Assembly (NCBI GenBank): GCA_963082975.1 | Contig: OY720345.1 | Coordinates: forward strand, 1,997,001-2,061,000 | Direction: 5' to 3' | DNA from: Labia minor | Taxonomy: Eukaryota > Arthropoda > Insecta > Dermaptera > Spongiphoridae | DNA: 64,000 nucleotides | In this document: positions 57,701 through 64,000 of the stretch, in pieces | Numbering within the stretch: position 1 is the first letter of the stretch | Layout of the letters: every line of letters starts with the position of its first letter | Position numbers and translations under genes: made by a program | The notes under the pieces: model-generated | The model's database searches: none | The model's input: only the letters and a program-made list of their open reading frames with translations | What the model was told of the DNA's origin: nothing

Positions 57701-58830
57701 AAAAATTAGAAGATGTGAACTCGTAAGTGTATTTATGATTCCAAACTCTCTCTCTCTCTGAAGTCAGAAAATACTAACCGAATTTTATATTTTTTTTATT
57801 TATAGAGTTTGTTGCCGATCACCGATCATACCAGCTCGGCCAACTTATTCTGCAGAAATGTTAGGAGTTTCAATGAATGGAGCTCTTGATTTAGATAATA
57901 CGGTTAATGTATGGACCAATCCTTTAGGACATACTCTTGGACAATCAACGGTCAATGGATTTGTAGGTCCGAAATTCCGTCAAGAAATTAATGAAGGAAG
58001 AAACTCAGGAAAACAATCACAACGTATTCCACAAGCAGTACAAAAAGAGATGGATAAACGACGTATTGGTACCAGGTTATATTACTTTTTATTTATTCAA
58101 ATTTGATCTTTATTATAAGTTTACATTAAAATATAAATATAATAAAAATTGTTTTAGTATGCAAAATATTGCTGATGCTTATAGAGAACGCAGACATAGT
58201 CGACATAGTTCTTGGGACAATAGTACAAAACCTTTAGGATCTGCTGATAGCAATAATTCGAGAGGTTCTGCCAAAAAACAAGACAAGTAAGAGTTTTGAA
58301 TATTAATCTCTACTTATAATGGACAATTTTATTTATTCAATAGTTGAAATATATATTCATTTTTATAAGAACATTTTGAAACATTTCATATTTTTAATAG
58401 ATTTTTCATTTATTTTATATATTATTTTTTTTTTTTAAAAAAATGACCATTTTTCATATATTCAAAAACATGGATAATTAAATTAAATTATAATATAAAT
58501 TAAATATATGGTAAATATAGTCTTGGTCAACATGGAATCGAATCTGCTCAGCCGAATCTCAGCTCAAAAGAAAATGAAGCAGAAAATTCTTCATCAGTTC
58601 AATCAAGTGTTGCTTCGTCGCCCGATTTTCCCCCAGAAAAGAAACCTGCTTCCTTAAAACAAAGGCCTAAAACGGGAGGGGATTTAGGGTCAACTTTAAA
58701 GACAAGGCCTCCTAGGCGACGAAGCACCGATGGTCTGGGTTCTAAAATTGTTCCCAGCAGCACTGAGAAAGATCCTTTCGGTAGCCTAGTCTCAATTGCG
58801 TCACCCCTTCTTCATGAACAAGCACATTAA
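33655..58830 (+). CDS. KIF12: Kinesin-like motor protein, best match KIF12 (12 exons, 5' end missing)
   Basis: Twelve exons with agreeing phases code for 737 residues and end at TAA. Kinesins hydrolyse ATP to walk along microtubules. In order: beta-1 (NINVVVRVRPLND), P-loop GQTGSGKT (34146-34169), FLEIYNEK, switch [11 protein letters not shown], switch II DLAGSE (55726-55743), [17 protein letters not shown] and [13 protein letters not shown] motor of about 380 residues is followed by a glutamate- and leucine-rich coiled coil (exons 8-9) and a serine-rich tail. The RGFSCT-type start of the P-loop segment, TLTGPPG, and [18 protein letters not shown] recall KIF12 in particular, a motor tied in vertebrates to epithelial polarity. 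Exon 1 here begins in mid-codon, so the start lies upstream and was not found. Introns 3 (11.9 kb) and 4 (9.2 kb) are full of transposons; the others are short. All motor motifs are intact, so the gene is probably functional. Confidence 0.9.
33816..33894 (+). CDS. KIF12: KIF12 second recognised exon
   Basis: Acceptor TTTTAAAG, donor GTATTT, 79 bases. It completes VRVRPLND and codes a short charged stretch ([15 protein letters not shown]). Confidence 0.85.
33975..34337 (+). CDS. KIF12: KIF12 third recognised exon (P-loop)
   Basis: 363 bases in phase 0. Contains [30 protein letters not shown] (nucleotide-binding loop) and FLEIYNEK. Donor GTAAAA. Intron 3, about 11.9 kb, follows. Confidence 0.93.
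34589..35672 (+). mobile_element. Mariner element, decayed, in KIF12 intron 3
   Basis: Inverted ends CGAGGGTAAATCAATTATTA and AATAATTGGCTTACTCTCG, with TA at the left; the right TA has mutated to TT. The transposase is scattered over three frames: [30 protein letters not shown] (second Asp region) and [10 protein letters not shown] (third Asp), the order of a DD34D mariner of the SETMAR-like group. Numerous stops and shifts make it inactive. Same orientation as the host gene. Confidence 0.85.
35673..37858. other. Intron 3 interval, mostly AT-rich, unassigned
   Basis: A less AT-rich stretch at 35930-36590 includes a pyrimidine-rich piece (TCTCTCTCTTTACTTCTCTTC) and a G run near 36224; no coding frame fits. 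The remainder is AT-rich. 37620-37900 partly repeats 32400-32840 (AATTATGGAATCAATATTTT; AAGCCTTCATCATAAATGAA), a local duplication about 5.2 kb apart. Confidence 0.45.
38237..38415 (+). other. Unidentified open segment, possible exon or element fragment
   Basis: GC-richer than its surroundings and open in one frame: [20 protein letters not shown] then [19 protein letters not shown]. The frame is basic then mixed and dissolves into AT-rich codons after 38400. No family was recognised, and it does not fit between KIF12 exons 3 and 4, which join in frame without it. Confidence 0.3.
38785..39015 (-). pseudogene. LINE 3'-end remnant
   Basis: The minus strand gives [14 protein letters not shown] near the start, then a long region ending GGCCAAGAACTTTCGAGTTC and AGAGCCACAGAG. 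It closely matches 63555-63845. Frames are broken. Confidence 0.7.
39050..39260. repeat. Unclassified repeat with GAAACGTCGAGAAAAC
   Basis: CCAAAATGGGTGTCGAAACG through ATACGTGATTATATCC and CTGATAGTAATAATAATAAT corresponds in reverse to 20051-20155. Upstream, CTTGGGTGGTTT and AAACCACCTAACC form an imperfect hairpin. Family unknown. Confidence 0.45.
39354..40339. mobile_element. Probable solo LTR
   Basis: A 986-bp unit starting TGTTAACGC and ending TTAAACA breaks the (GTAT)n tract of the Helitron. GTATG flanks both sides, although the tract makes that duplication ambiguous. The TG...CA ends and internal AATAAA motifs suit a solo LTR. No coding frame. GTTAACGCAAA near the left end is mirrored by TTTGCGTTAAC 55 bases later. 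Confidence 0.5.
40453..40892 (+). mobile_element. hAT element, second copy of the ZBED5-like family
   Basis: Ends CAGAGGTTCTTAAACTGTGG and TTAAGAACCTCTG; the 8-bp duplication ATTTAAGG is at 40445-40452 and 40893-40900. The empty site is visible at 22622-22629 in the sister Helitron. It retains [17 protein letters not shown], with an in-frame insertion and a deletion relative to 24710-25171. Confidence 0.92.
41203..42293. mobile_element. Foldback-type DNA transposon, superfamily unknown
   Basis: Long inverted ends of about 170 bp, beginning GGTAAATGTTTACTTTAACC and mirrored by GGGGTTAAACTAAATAATTACC. The 8-bp duplication CAAATATC is at 41195-41202 and 42294-42301; the empty site is in the sister Helitron near 22916-22923. 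The interior has no transposase; it includes a three-unit 17-bp repeat and a block shared with 32573-32740. Confidence 0.8.
41497..41552. repeat. 17-bp tandem repeat, about 3.3 units
   Basis: GATATTTTGATATAATA three times without a mismatch, followed by a partial unit, inside the foldback element. Confidence 0.85.
42356..42700 (+). repeat. R2 repeat inserted in the Helitron
   Basis: ATCGGGACCCCGAGCCTCGG to the region ending CAGTCAGTAGAGAGTAAAAA; matches 28345-28672 in reverse along its length. The sister Helitron lacks it at 22985. Confidence 0.75.
43110..43530 (+). pseudogene. LINE fragment inside the second Helitron
   Basis: Carries the same captured segment as 23630-24320, for example TCGGCAATTGCAATTACAGA and ACGCCTGTTATCATGCAGTA, ending GCCAAGAACTTTCGAGTATC and a GATA tail. 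Frames are broken. Confidence 0.7.
43776..45114. other. Intron 3 interval, AT-rich, with one R1 fragment
   Basis: 44905-45015 matches the R1 middle (TTTTATACGTTTTGATGGTT and the GTGTGTGTACGTAGACAAG run). The rest shows no gene or element end. Confidence 0.45.
45115..45265. mobile_element. hAT MITE, deleted copy
   Basis: The left end CAGCGGTCGCCAAACTTTTT matches 33175; the right end is decayed (CTTTGGCAACTACTG) and the interior is shortened. No target duplication remains, so the right junction may be rearranged. Confidence 0.65.
45487..46158 (+). mobile_element. Mariner element with internal deletion, in KIF12 intron 3
   Basis: Inverted ends CGAGGGTTGAATGGAAAGTA and ATTACTTTTCATTCAA; TA before the left end. 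Frame pieces: [20 protein letters not shown] and [11 protein letters not shown] are the helix-turn-helix start of a mariner transposase, and [20 protein letters not shown] is its carboxyl end. The catalytic centre between them is gone. A different subfamily from 34589-35672. It lies about 120 bp before KIF12 exon 4. Confidence 0.85.
46280..46421 (+). CDS. KIF12: KIF12 fourth recognised exon
   Basis: After a poly-T tract and TTTCAAG; ends before GTAGTT. It codes [18 protein letters not shown] and then [16 protein letters not shown], the loop region after the EIYNE motif. Phase 0 in, phase 1 out. A 9.2-kb intron follows. Confidence 0.92.
46727..46852. repeat. 47-bp tandem repeat
   Basis: Two complete units, 46753-46799 and 46800-46846, share GAGAAAGAGGCTATCTGCGT. 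A partial unit precedes. The pyrimidine-rich block lies in a patch (46600-46960) of higher GC content in KIF12 intron 4. Confidence 0.75.
46960..48401. other. Intron 4 interval, unassigned
   Basis: AT-rich with a G-rich island at 47505-47640 (CCCTCTTAGGGGGTCGG; a G run near 47577-47586) of unknown origin. The island looks foreign to its surroundings but has no clear ends. Confidence 0.4.
48402..48919 (-). mobile_element. Non-autonomous Helitron, minus strand
   Basis: On the minus strand it starts TCTTATATATAAAATTCTCG (from 48919) and ends with a perfect GAGCGCCGAAGGCGCTC hairpin, 7 bases, then CTAG at 48402. Flanks are A and T. A trace of the LINE fragment sits next to the hairpin region (48470-48530). 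Same 5' family as 49338. Confidence 0.8.
49590..49690 (+). repeat. Possible tRNA-derived SINE head in the Helitron
   Basis: AGTTCGAAACTC (49653-49664) resembles a B-box and follows AAGTCAGCTAGGGCGTCATC, an A-box-like stretch, at suitable spacing. No stable cloverleaf; tentative. Confidence 0.35.
49989..50223 (+). repeat. 5' LTR of the Ty3/gypsy element
   Basis: 235 bp, TG...CA, differs from the 3' LTR by one T. AAATAAACTTG-type polyadenylation-like motifs lie near its end. The flank TATATA is the same on both sides of the whole element (4-6 bp duplication, ambiguous in AT-rich DNA). Confidence 0.93.
50244..51363 (+). pseudogene. gag: gag of the Ty3/gypsy element, with one frame change
   Basis: The ATG is 21 bases after the LTR. 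The first frame runs to 51263 and codes a structural protein with a glutamate- and lysine-rich coiled part (residues 105-140) and a capsid-like region with WIQKFENEC and DWYDTNL. At the A14 run (51197-51210) the frame changes. In the second frame a zinc knuckle lies at 51217-51273 with spacing C-X2-C-X9-H-X4-C, longer in the middle than the usual CCHC box. That frame ends at TAA 51361-51363, directly behind the slippery heptamer. The frame change may be a true inactivating indel or a sequencing error in a homopolymer. Confidence 0.8.
51354..51363 (+). promoter_or_regulatory. Programmed -1 frameshift site between gag and pol
   Basis: T TTA AAC in the gag frame, immediately followed by the gag stop TAA. 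It fits the X XXY YYZ rule, and slipping back one base opens the pol frame without a stop. This is a known way for retroelements to make Gag-Pol at a fixed ratio. A downstream structure was not verified. Confidence 0.75.
51354..54360 (+). pseudogene. pol: pol of the Ty3/gypsy element, with one frame change
   Basis: Protease active site DSGS at 51441; reverse transcriptase from about 51950 ([10 protein letters not shown]), catalytic YIDD at 52402-52413; RNase H with IETDAS and TDHKPL; integrase with an HHCC finger ([15 protein letters not shown]), catalytic Asp at 53584 and 53758 and Glu at 53866 (DD35E), and a GPF-type end (MGPFKI). The frame changes at the T6 run 52199-52204, between RT motifs. 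In RNase H the stretch between EAIKF and TDHKPL is about ten residues shorter than usual, which may harm it. Ends TAA, ten bases before the 3' LTR. Confidence 0.88.
54371..54604 (+). repeat. 3' LTR of the Ty3/gypsy element
   Basis: 234 bp, TG...CA. A purine-rich AAGGGGGTAAGA lies directly before it, as expected of the polypurine tract that primes plus-strand synthesis. Confidence 0.93.
54789..55579. other. Intron 4 interval, nothing recognised
   Basis: Mixed composition with a purine-rich piece (55065-55095). No frame or element ends. Confidence 0.45.
55580..55819 (+). CDS. KIF12: KIF12 fifth recognised exon (switch I and II)
   Basis: Acceptor TTTATAG, donor GTAAGT. Contains [17 protein letters not shown] and [15 protein letters not shown], then [12 protein letters not shown], the nucleotide-sensing core of the motor. 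Phase 1 in and out. Confidence 0.93.
56838..56956 (+). CDS. KIF12: KIF12 sixth recognised exon
   Basis: Acceptor TGTTAAG after poly-T, donor GTAAGT. Codes [20 protein letters not shown], the microtubule-binding alpha-4/alpha-5 region of the motor. Confidence 0.93.
57113..57217 (+). CDS. KIF12: KIF12 seventh recognised exon (end of motor)
   Basis: 35 codons in phase 0: [20 protein letters not shown] and [11 protein letters not shown], the last helix of the motor domain and the neck start. Confidence 0.92.
57289..57433 (+). CDS. KIF12: KIF12 eighth recognised exon (neck coil)
   Basis: Acceptor TTTCAAG, donor [25 protein letters not shown] has a heptad pattern suited to a neck coiled coil. Confidence 0.88.
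57500..57722 (+). CDS. KIF12: KIF12 ninth recognised exon (coiled coil)
   Basis: Acceptor TTGCAG, donor [26 protein letters not shown] continues to [15 protein letters not shown], a long charged helix likely to dimerise. Confidence 0.88.
57806..58075 (+). CDS. KIF12: KIF12 tenth recognised exon
   Basis: Acceptor TTTATAG, donor GTTATA (weak, but phase fits the next exon). It begins [20 protein letters not shown]; the rest is low in recognisable motifs and ends in a basic [11 protein letters not shown] stretch. Confidence 0.82.
58158..58286 (+). CDS. KIF12: KIF12 eleventh recognised exon
   Basis: Acceptor GTTTTAG, donor [22 protein letters not shown] and then serine- and asparagine-rich sequence, probably disordered. 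If the last donor is not used, the frame stops at TAA 58288-58290, giving a shorter tail. Confidence 0.8.
58521..58830 (+). CDS. KIF12: KIF12 last exon and stop
   Basis: Acceptor AAATATAG. Codes a serine-, lysine- and proline-rich tail ([31 protein letters not shown]), rich in possible phosphorylation sites, and ends HEQAH before TAA 58828-58830. Confidence 0.8.
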
Positions 58831-59002
58831 ATATGGGCTACAAAATTGGGTGAGAACACCATTGTGTACTATCCGTTAGAGATGCATGGTTGGTTGCTTC
58901 TCAATGTCGTTCTTTTTCTTGTTGATTATCTCTTCCTTCGATGTTGTTCTCCAAAGTTCTCCTAGAATTTGCACTTTGAAGTAAAATATTTTCTATGTTC
59001 TA

Positions 59003-59105
59003 AATAAAATTTGCATGTCCATATTTAGTATAAAATTACATCTTGTTTACATCTTGTTCTTTTTTTTAAATTTAAATTATAAAAAATGTTTTTAATTTAA
59101 ATAAA
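59003..59105 (+). promoter_or_regulatory. KIF12 polyadenylation signals
   Basis: AATAAA at 59003-59008 and again at 59100-59105, 173 and 270 bases after the stop codon, with T-rich sequence between them. The first is followed by a T-rich stretch and is the more likely signal. Confidence 0.5.
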
Positions 59106-60028
59106 GATTAATAATAATAAAAAAAAAGTAACATGGCAAGATCAAAAAAGAACGATTAGTAAAACTTATTAATTTTTTGGAACCAGAAAAAGGCGTGATT
59201 GAACAATGTCAAAGCATCTTTCTAACATTGTTTGTTGTAAATATTCAAATCCAATATGTATATTATTCAAGAAATGGAATATTTCTTTGTATTACATAAT
59301 ATTTTCACATTTTCATTAAGGTAGACACCACAAATTACATTTATTTAATTCAACGAATATATCGAAACACTTTGCACTTACAATTAGACTCCAACGCTCT
59401 TATAATTATTTATTAATTATTCCTTCTATTATTTTTACTAATAGAGATTTTTAATTCTTTATTTATATATATATATATATCTATTATTGATATAATATAG
59501 TATAATATAGAAGAACAATTTAGACTTGTATTCCTACCCACTCTTATAATAATATCTAAATTAATTATTTATTAAATTATTAGATTTTTATAAATTTTAA
59601 TATTTAAAAAAAAAATCACAAAATTACAAAAATAAATAAATAAATAAATAAAATAAATAAAATAATCGTTAAAATCAAATTAAAATATCCATATTTCTAT
59701 TTTTAATTATTAAAATAAGTACTTAAATATTTATAGCTCAAGAACTAATACAATATTTTTAAAGTAATTAAATTTAATATAATTTCATTTTATTTTTTAT
59801 TTGTTTCAGTTCGATTTCTTAACTCGAGGGATGATTCGCCTTAGATTTAAATTAAAATAATTTTTTTAATTTATTTTATTTGTTTTTATTTTACCATATT
59901 GTACATCCTTTTAATATTTTTTTTTATCGAAATCAATAATTATAATATATAAAAAAATAATTAATTTACTTCATTAATAATTGTTTTTTTTATTTTTTTT
60001 TTATTTATTTTCAATTTAAAATATATAT
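59106..60028. other. AT-rich interval downstream of KIF12
   Basis: Very AT-rich with (TA)n and (AAAT)n runs; no gene or element seen. Confidence 0.5.
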
Positions 60029-60237
60029 CAGTGATTCTCAACCTTTTTTTTTTACCGCGGCACACTTTTAACTGTTTAAAGAAAAAGATAAGTGTTAAAG
60101 TTTACCATATTGAAAAAAAGTGGTCCCAAAAACGGTTTACTTTCTTTTTTTTAGAACCATATTGAAAAAAATTTAGAAAAAAGTCGGAAATGTTTAAGAG
60201 CCTCATAATCTCGCGGCACAGTGGTTGAGAATCACTG
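60029..60237. mobile_element. hAT MITE
   Basis: Ends CAGTGATTCTCAACC and GGTTGAGAATCACTG; subterminal CCGCGGCACA and CGCGGCACAG. The flanks ATATATAT and ATATTTAT differ by one base, an aged 8-bp duplication. 209 bp, no coding. Confidence 0.85.
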
Positions 60238-61500
60238 ATATTTATAAATATACCTACACTGATTGATTCTATCAATAAATATTTAAATTTTATATTAATT
60301 TTATTTTCAAAATCAATTAAAGAAAACCTTTCAAAAAATATTCATCATTAATATTACAATTTTAAAGAATTTATATTTATAAACTTAATTTTATATAAAT
60401 ATAATACATAAGAAATATATAAAAATATTTTATTTTATTCATAGAAGTAGGTATATCTTTGACAATTATTTAATATTATTACTTAAAATAAATATATAAT
60501 TCTACTCTTTTTGGAAGTTTATATTTATCTAAATATTTATTTATTTATTTTTTCTATTATATTATAATCTAATTATCCAATTTTAAACAATCAATAAAAA
60601 CAAATATTTATATGTAATTTTATATATGTAAGCATAAATAGGGAAAGAGTATTTTTATAGTTCAATTGTCTTATTTAAATATTCATAATGTGTAATATAC
60701 TAGAATTTGCAATATATATTTTTACAAAAGATTGAAATAAATTGTATACAAATATGGAAGAGAATCGTATAAAGATGGTTTATAGATGTAAGAGAGAATA
60801 TTCAGTAAGGATTTAAAATAAATTAATAGTAAAAATTCTAAAATTAAATACAAATCACACATTAAAAAAAAGATATTTGTTTTATTTTTATAATTAAATC
60901 AAATAAAAACTTATATATTTAGTTGGAAATTTATTTAGTTATTGTATAATTTTCATATTAATAAAAATCAATCAAAAATATATTCTATCTACTTGATTCA
61001 AACAAATGAACTTTGTTAATTAAATATGGTTTATGAAAAAAATAGTTATTAATATATATTTGTTTTATAATTCCTTAAATTAATGTGATTATACTTATTA
61101 TAATTCCTAACTTTTATCTAATAAAAATCAAAACGTTACCTTTATCTCATTTCCTTATATAGTTACAACTCATTTTAAAGAAAAGAAGAAGAAAAAAATA
61201 ATTGTGTTACATTACCACAACTCTTCATTTTTAACTATCTCAAAAAATGAAAGATAACTATGCAAAAAACGAAAATACCAAGTATTCTAATAATCTTATC
61301 AACAATAATAATAATAGTAGTGTCTCAGGTCGGATAAAAATAATGTCTTTATTAAAAGAAAAACAATATTTACATAATATATTATTTTTTAATAAGACAT
61401 ACTCTATGTCACTTTTGACTTTTTCAGAAGATTGGTAATTTACAAAACATAAATGTAAAAATATAAAAATAAGAAAAGCAAATTTCATAAACAAGTACAT
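60238..61500. other. AT-rich interval, nothing recognised
   Basis: Low-complexity AT-rich DNA without frames of interest. Confidence 0.5.
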
Positions 61501-61504
61501 CATT

Positions 61505-62030
61505 ATATATACAGTATCTGGTTCACAGAGCCGCAGCTCTCTCGGTACTTTAAAAAAATTATTCCTTATGAACTATGAATATTTAAGATTAGGATTATTA
61601 TTTAAAATGAATAAACGACAAAATATATGAAACAATTTCAAATAATTTAAAAGAACAATAGTCATTAAAATATACAGCCCTTAAACGTACGTATTAATGC
61701 ACCGAAAGACAGAAAAGTATGGCCTGTGGATATAACATAAAATATATTTCGTAATTTGATTACATAATATTATTAAAATAAATATTTTTAATTTTATTTT
61801 ATTTATATTTATAATATCTTTTGTATTTAAGAAAGCGCCCGGCGACAATTTTTTTTATTATTAAAATTCCTATTTTAAGAAAAAAACTAACAAAGAAGAG
61901 TTTTCCCGAGGCAGAAAACTATACAGATCGAATTTTCTTTATAAATATTATCTATGGTGTGAATTTTAAAAAATCGTTCGAGCGGTTTAATATTTCACAA
62001 ATACAATTTTTCCTAGTATAGTAAGATAAT
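61505..62030 (+). repeat. R2-related repeat, degraded copy
   Basis: ATCTGGTTCACAGAGCCGCA at the start recalls the GAGCCGAGGCTC block; the end has AAAATCGTTCGAGCGGTTTA and TTTTCCTAGTATAGTAAGAT, the R2 terminal series. Confidence 0.5.
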
Positions 62031-62035
62031 ATATA

Positions 62036-62960
62036 CCAGCTGGTCAGAGCGCCTTCGGCGCTCTTCACAGCTGGACGGGGGCTCCGCCCCCTGTACCCCC
62101 GAGTGGTACATCGTATTTGGTTAAAAGTAGTAAAAGGTTTTCATCCATTTTGTTTCAATCAGTATATTACATAAAACATTCATTTCTTTTTGTGTTCTTA
62201 TTTAAAATATATTTTAATTTAATCAGTAAATTAATTATATATATTATTATTGTATATGTTATATCTATCTATTTATATAGCTCAAAGATAGTCGAAAGTT
62301 CTTGGCCACATTTCTCCAAATGTCCCTATCCTGAGCCCTTGTCCTATCTCTCTTACGTCTCTTCCTATGCGTCCATGGTCTTGATTCCCTTTGATAATAA
62401 TTTTGATGAGATAAGCCTCTTTACTGCATGATAACAGGCGTTTCCCGATTGATACCTCGATTTAAATTGTATATTAAGATTTTGTATGTTAATACTGTTC
62501 CTCTTTGTCACTAAATATTTTATCTTATCACTATTAATTTCAAACCTCCATTAATTTTTCCTCGCAATCTGTAATTGTAATTGCCGAATCTCTTATAATA
62601 TTTAAGACGTCTGCTTAGCCTAACTTTTCAATTATTTTGTTTAATTGCATTTCGAGTGATTTTTTCCCAATTTGTGTAATCACATACTCACAACATGCAA
62701 CATATAATTGGTCAAAGAATATGTATATATTTATAATTTAATTTTGTTTTTGTTTTCTTTTAATAAATAATTCTAATATTAAAAATGCGCAGAGGACGTC
62801 TAAAAAATCATATTTTAATTTTTATATAACCAAGAAATCATTTTTCACTCATTTTCAATTGGCGTTTTGATATACAAAATTAAAGATTATATAAATAAGT
62901 AATTTTAATTTTGATCTCATAATTGGATTTCCTTTTTCATGTAAGTATATAATTAAGAGT
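62036..62960 (-). mobile_element. Helitron copy, minus strand, 5' end not found
   Basis: On the minus strand it ends with the hairpin GAGCGCCGAAGGCGCTC, TGACCAG and CTGG at 62036. It matches 42850-43775 in reverse, including the captured LINE part (62275-62640). A block at 62800-62885 shared with 27750-27790 interrupts it. Confidence 0.7.
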
Positions 62961-63119
62961 GGAATTACAATATAATCAATAGCTAATATATAATATTAAA
63001 AATATATTTACGGATTCGTTCTATAATAAATTGATGTCATTTAATTCTCCTACTATGTATCGAATCGAATATAAAGATAAATCTTCTTTTAAACGTTGTG
63101 TGAAACAATTTCAAATAAT

Positions 63120-63425
63120 TTAAATGTAAAACTATTAATGAAATTAAAAATCAAATATATGAATATAATATAAATATTTTTAATTTTATTTTAAGAATAG
63201 ATATATATATCTCACAGGCGGTGGTTGTGACGTCATCCATATATTATAAATTTAAATTAAGAAGAACTAATAAAGATGTAGTTTTCCAGAGATGTGGTCA
63301 ATAAAACTCAATTTTTCTTTATAAATACTATCTCTGTTGTGAATTTCAAAAAAATCGTTAGAGCGGTTTTTGAGAACAATGAAACAGAGAAACAATTTTT
63401 ACTCGTATAAGAAGATAAGATTATA
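63120..63425 (+). repeat. R2-related repeat, terminal part
   Basis: GTGACGTCATCCATATATTA, then AAATCGTTAGAGCGGTTTTT and ATTTTTACTCGTATAAGAAG; corresponds to 4780-5000. Confidence 0.6.
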
Positions 63426-63554
63426 ACACCTGTAATAAAAGTTAAAAGATAGTGATTCTCCAAATCCCGATCCATTCTTTCCCTTTCCTTTAGAGATCAT
63501 ATAAATATTGGTAGATGAATTTAACTTCTTATTAATCGAAATTTACTGAAAATT

Positions 63555-63845
63555 TATCTATCTCTGTGGCTCTACGGAACTCGAAAGTTCTTGGCCGCAG
63601 CAACTACACTTTCCATGTATCCCTATTCTGAGTCACAACCCTCCAATCCCTACCCTCTCCTATCTCTCTCACGTCCCTTCCTACATTATCCACCCACCAA
63701 GCGGGCGTTTCCCACTCGGTCTCCCAACCAATATATTTTTCTTTCCTCTCTCATTCTAGTCATGCAATTCCTCGTTATGCAGTCTCCCCTACCCCCCGGT
63801 GACCTCATCTTTCTTTGGCCTCGCAAAATCCTATTCTCTCTCTCT
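63555..63845 (-). pseudogene. LINE 3'-end remnant
   Basis: Reads on the minus strand like 38785-39015: GGGAGACCGAGTGGGAAACG, then GGCCAAGAACTTTCGAGTTC and AGAGCCACAGAG. The 86-codon plus-strand frame over it is a shadow. Confidence 0.7.
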
Positions 63846-64000
63846 TACTAAATATTTTCTTTCATTTTCCACTTGTGCGAAAATTTTGACAATTTTTAAA
63901 TTGTAATTATTGAGTTTCAATTCCTAGATGAAACGTGCAATGTTCATGTAATATATAATATATAATCTTTTATATTTACAGTGGCGCAACCAGGATTTGA

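Noticed and set aside
62117-62431. 104-codon frame shared with 43380-43694
   Set aside because: It is the same Helitron segment in two orientations, read through AT-rich DNA and antisense LINE sequence.

Overview
The window looks like nuclear DNA from an animal, most probably an arthropod (inference). It is strongly AT-rich, has spliced genes with GT-AG introns, and is packed with transposable elements typical of arthropod genomes: hAT, mariner, Mutator-like (MULE), Transib-like, Helitron, non-LTR and Ty3/gypsy. I see no bacterial-style operons, rRNA or CRISPR array.

Two host-type genes can be assembled from the sequence. On the minus strand, 723-2013 is a five-exon THAP zinc-finger gene of 262 residues whose splice phases all agree and whose last exon runs into a 120-bp tandem repeat. 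On the plus strand, 33655-58830 holds twelve in-phase exons (737 residues) of a kinesin motor protein that best matches KIF12. Its first exon or exons and its start codon are not recognised. Two further possible exons (6471-6674, with an in-frame stop, and 38237-38415) stand out from the AT-rich background but remain unidentified.

Layout. 1-2160: THAP gene and flanking repeats. 2795-9400: dispersed repeats, a Tc1-like MITE, a tRNA-headed SINE and a GC-rich patch of unknown origin. 11321-13604: a MULE-like element with 9-bp target duplications that contains a hAT element with its own 8-bp duplications. 15856-19130: a palindromic dimer of a repeat, interrupted by a Transib-like element whose two ends resemble V(D)J recombination signals with 23-bp spacers. 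21919-24541: two Helitrons, one carrying a piece of a non-LTR retrotransposon. 24671-25270: a hAT element inside a tRNA-derived SINE. 25360-33450: dispersed repeats, LINE remains and a hAT MITE. 33655-58830: the kinesin gene. Its two largest introns (about 11.9 and 9.2 kb) hold two mariner relics, a heavily nested Helitron (solo-LTR-like, hAT, foldback and R2 insertions) and a young Ty3/gypsy element inserted in another Helitron. 58831-64000: 3' UTR, a hAT MITE and more repeats.

The elements act here mainly as genome sculptors: nesting order and target duplications give a relative insertion history, and most of the kinesin gene's length is transposon-filled intron. The Ty3/gypsy element is the most complete. 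It has two LTRs differing by one base, gag, and pol with protease, reverse transcriptase, RNase H and integrase, and a textbook T TTA AAC slippery site followed at once by the gag stop codon.

Dispersed families named here: R1 (begins near GGAGTGTCTCCACTCGAC), R2 (contains the CCGAGCCTCGGCTCGG hairpin and a tRNA-like box), R3 (begins ACCGACCGACGATAG and ends GGCCACAGGTCAACTT). All family calls come from reading motifs and comparing copies within the window; no database search was possible.
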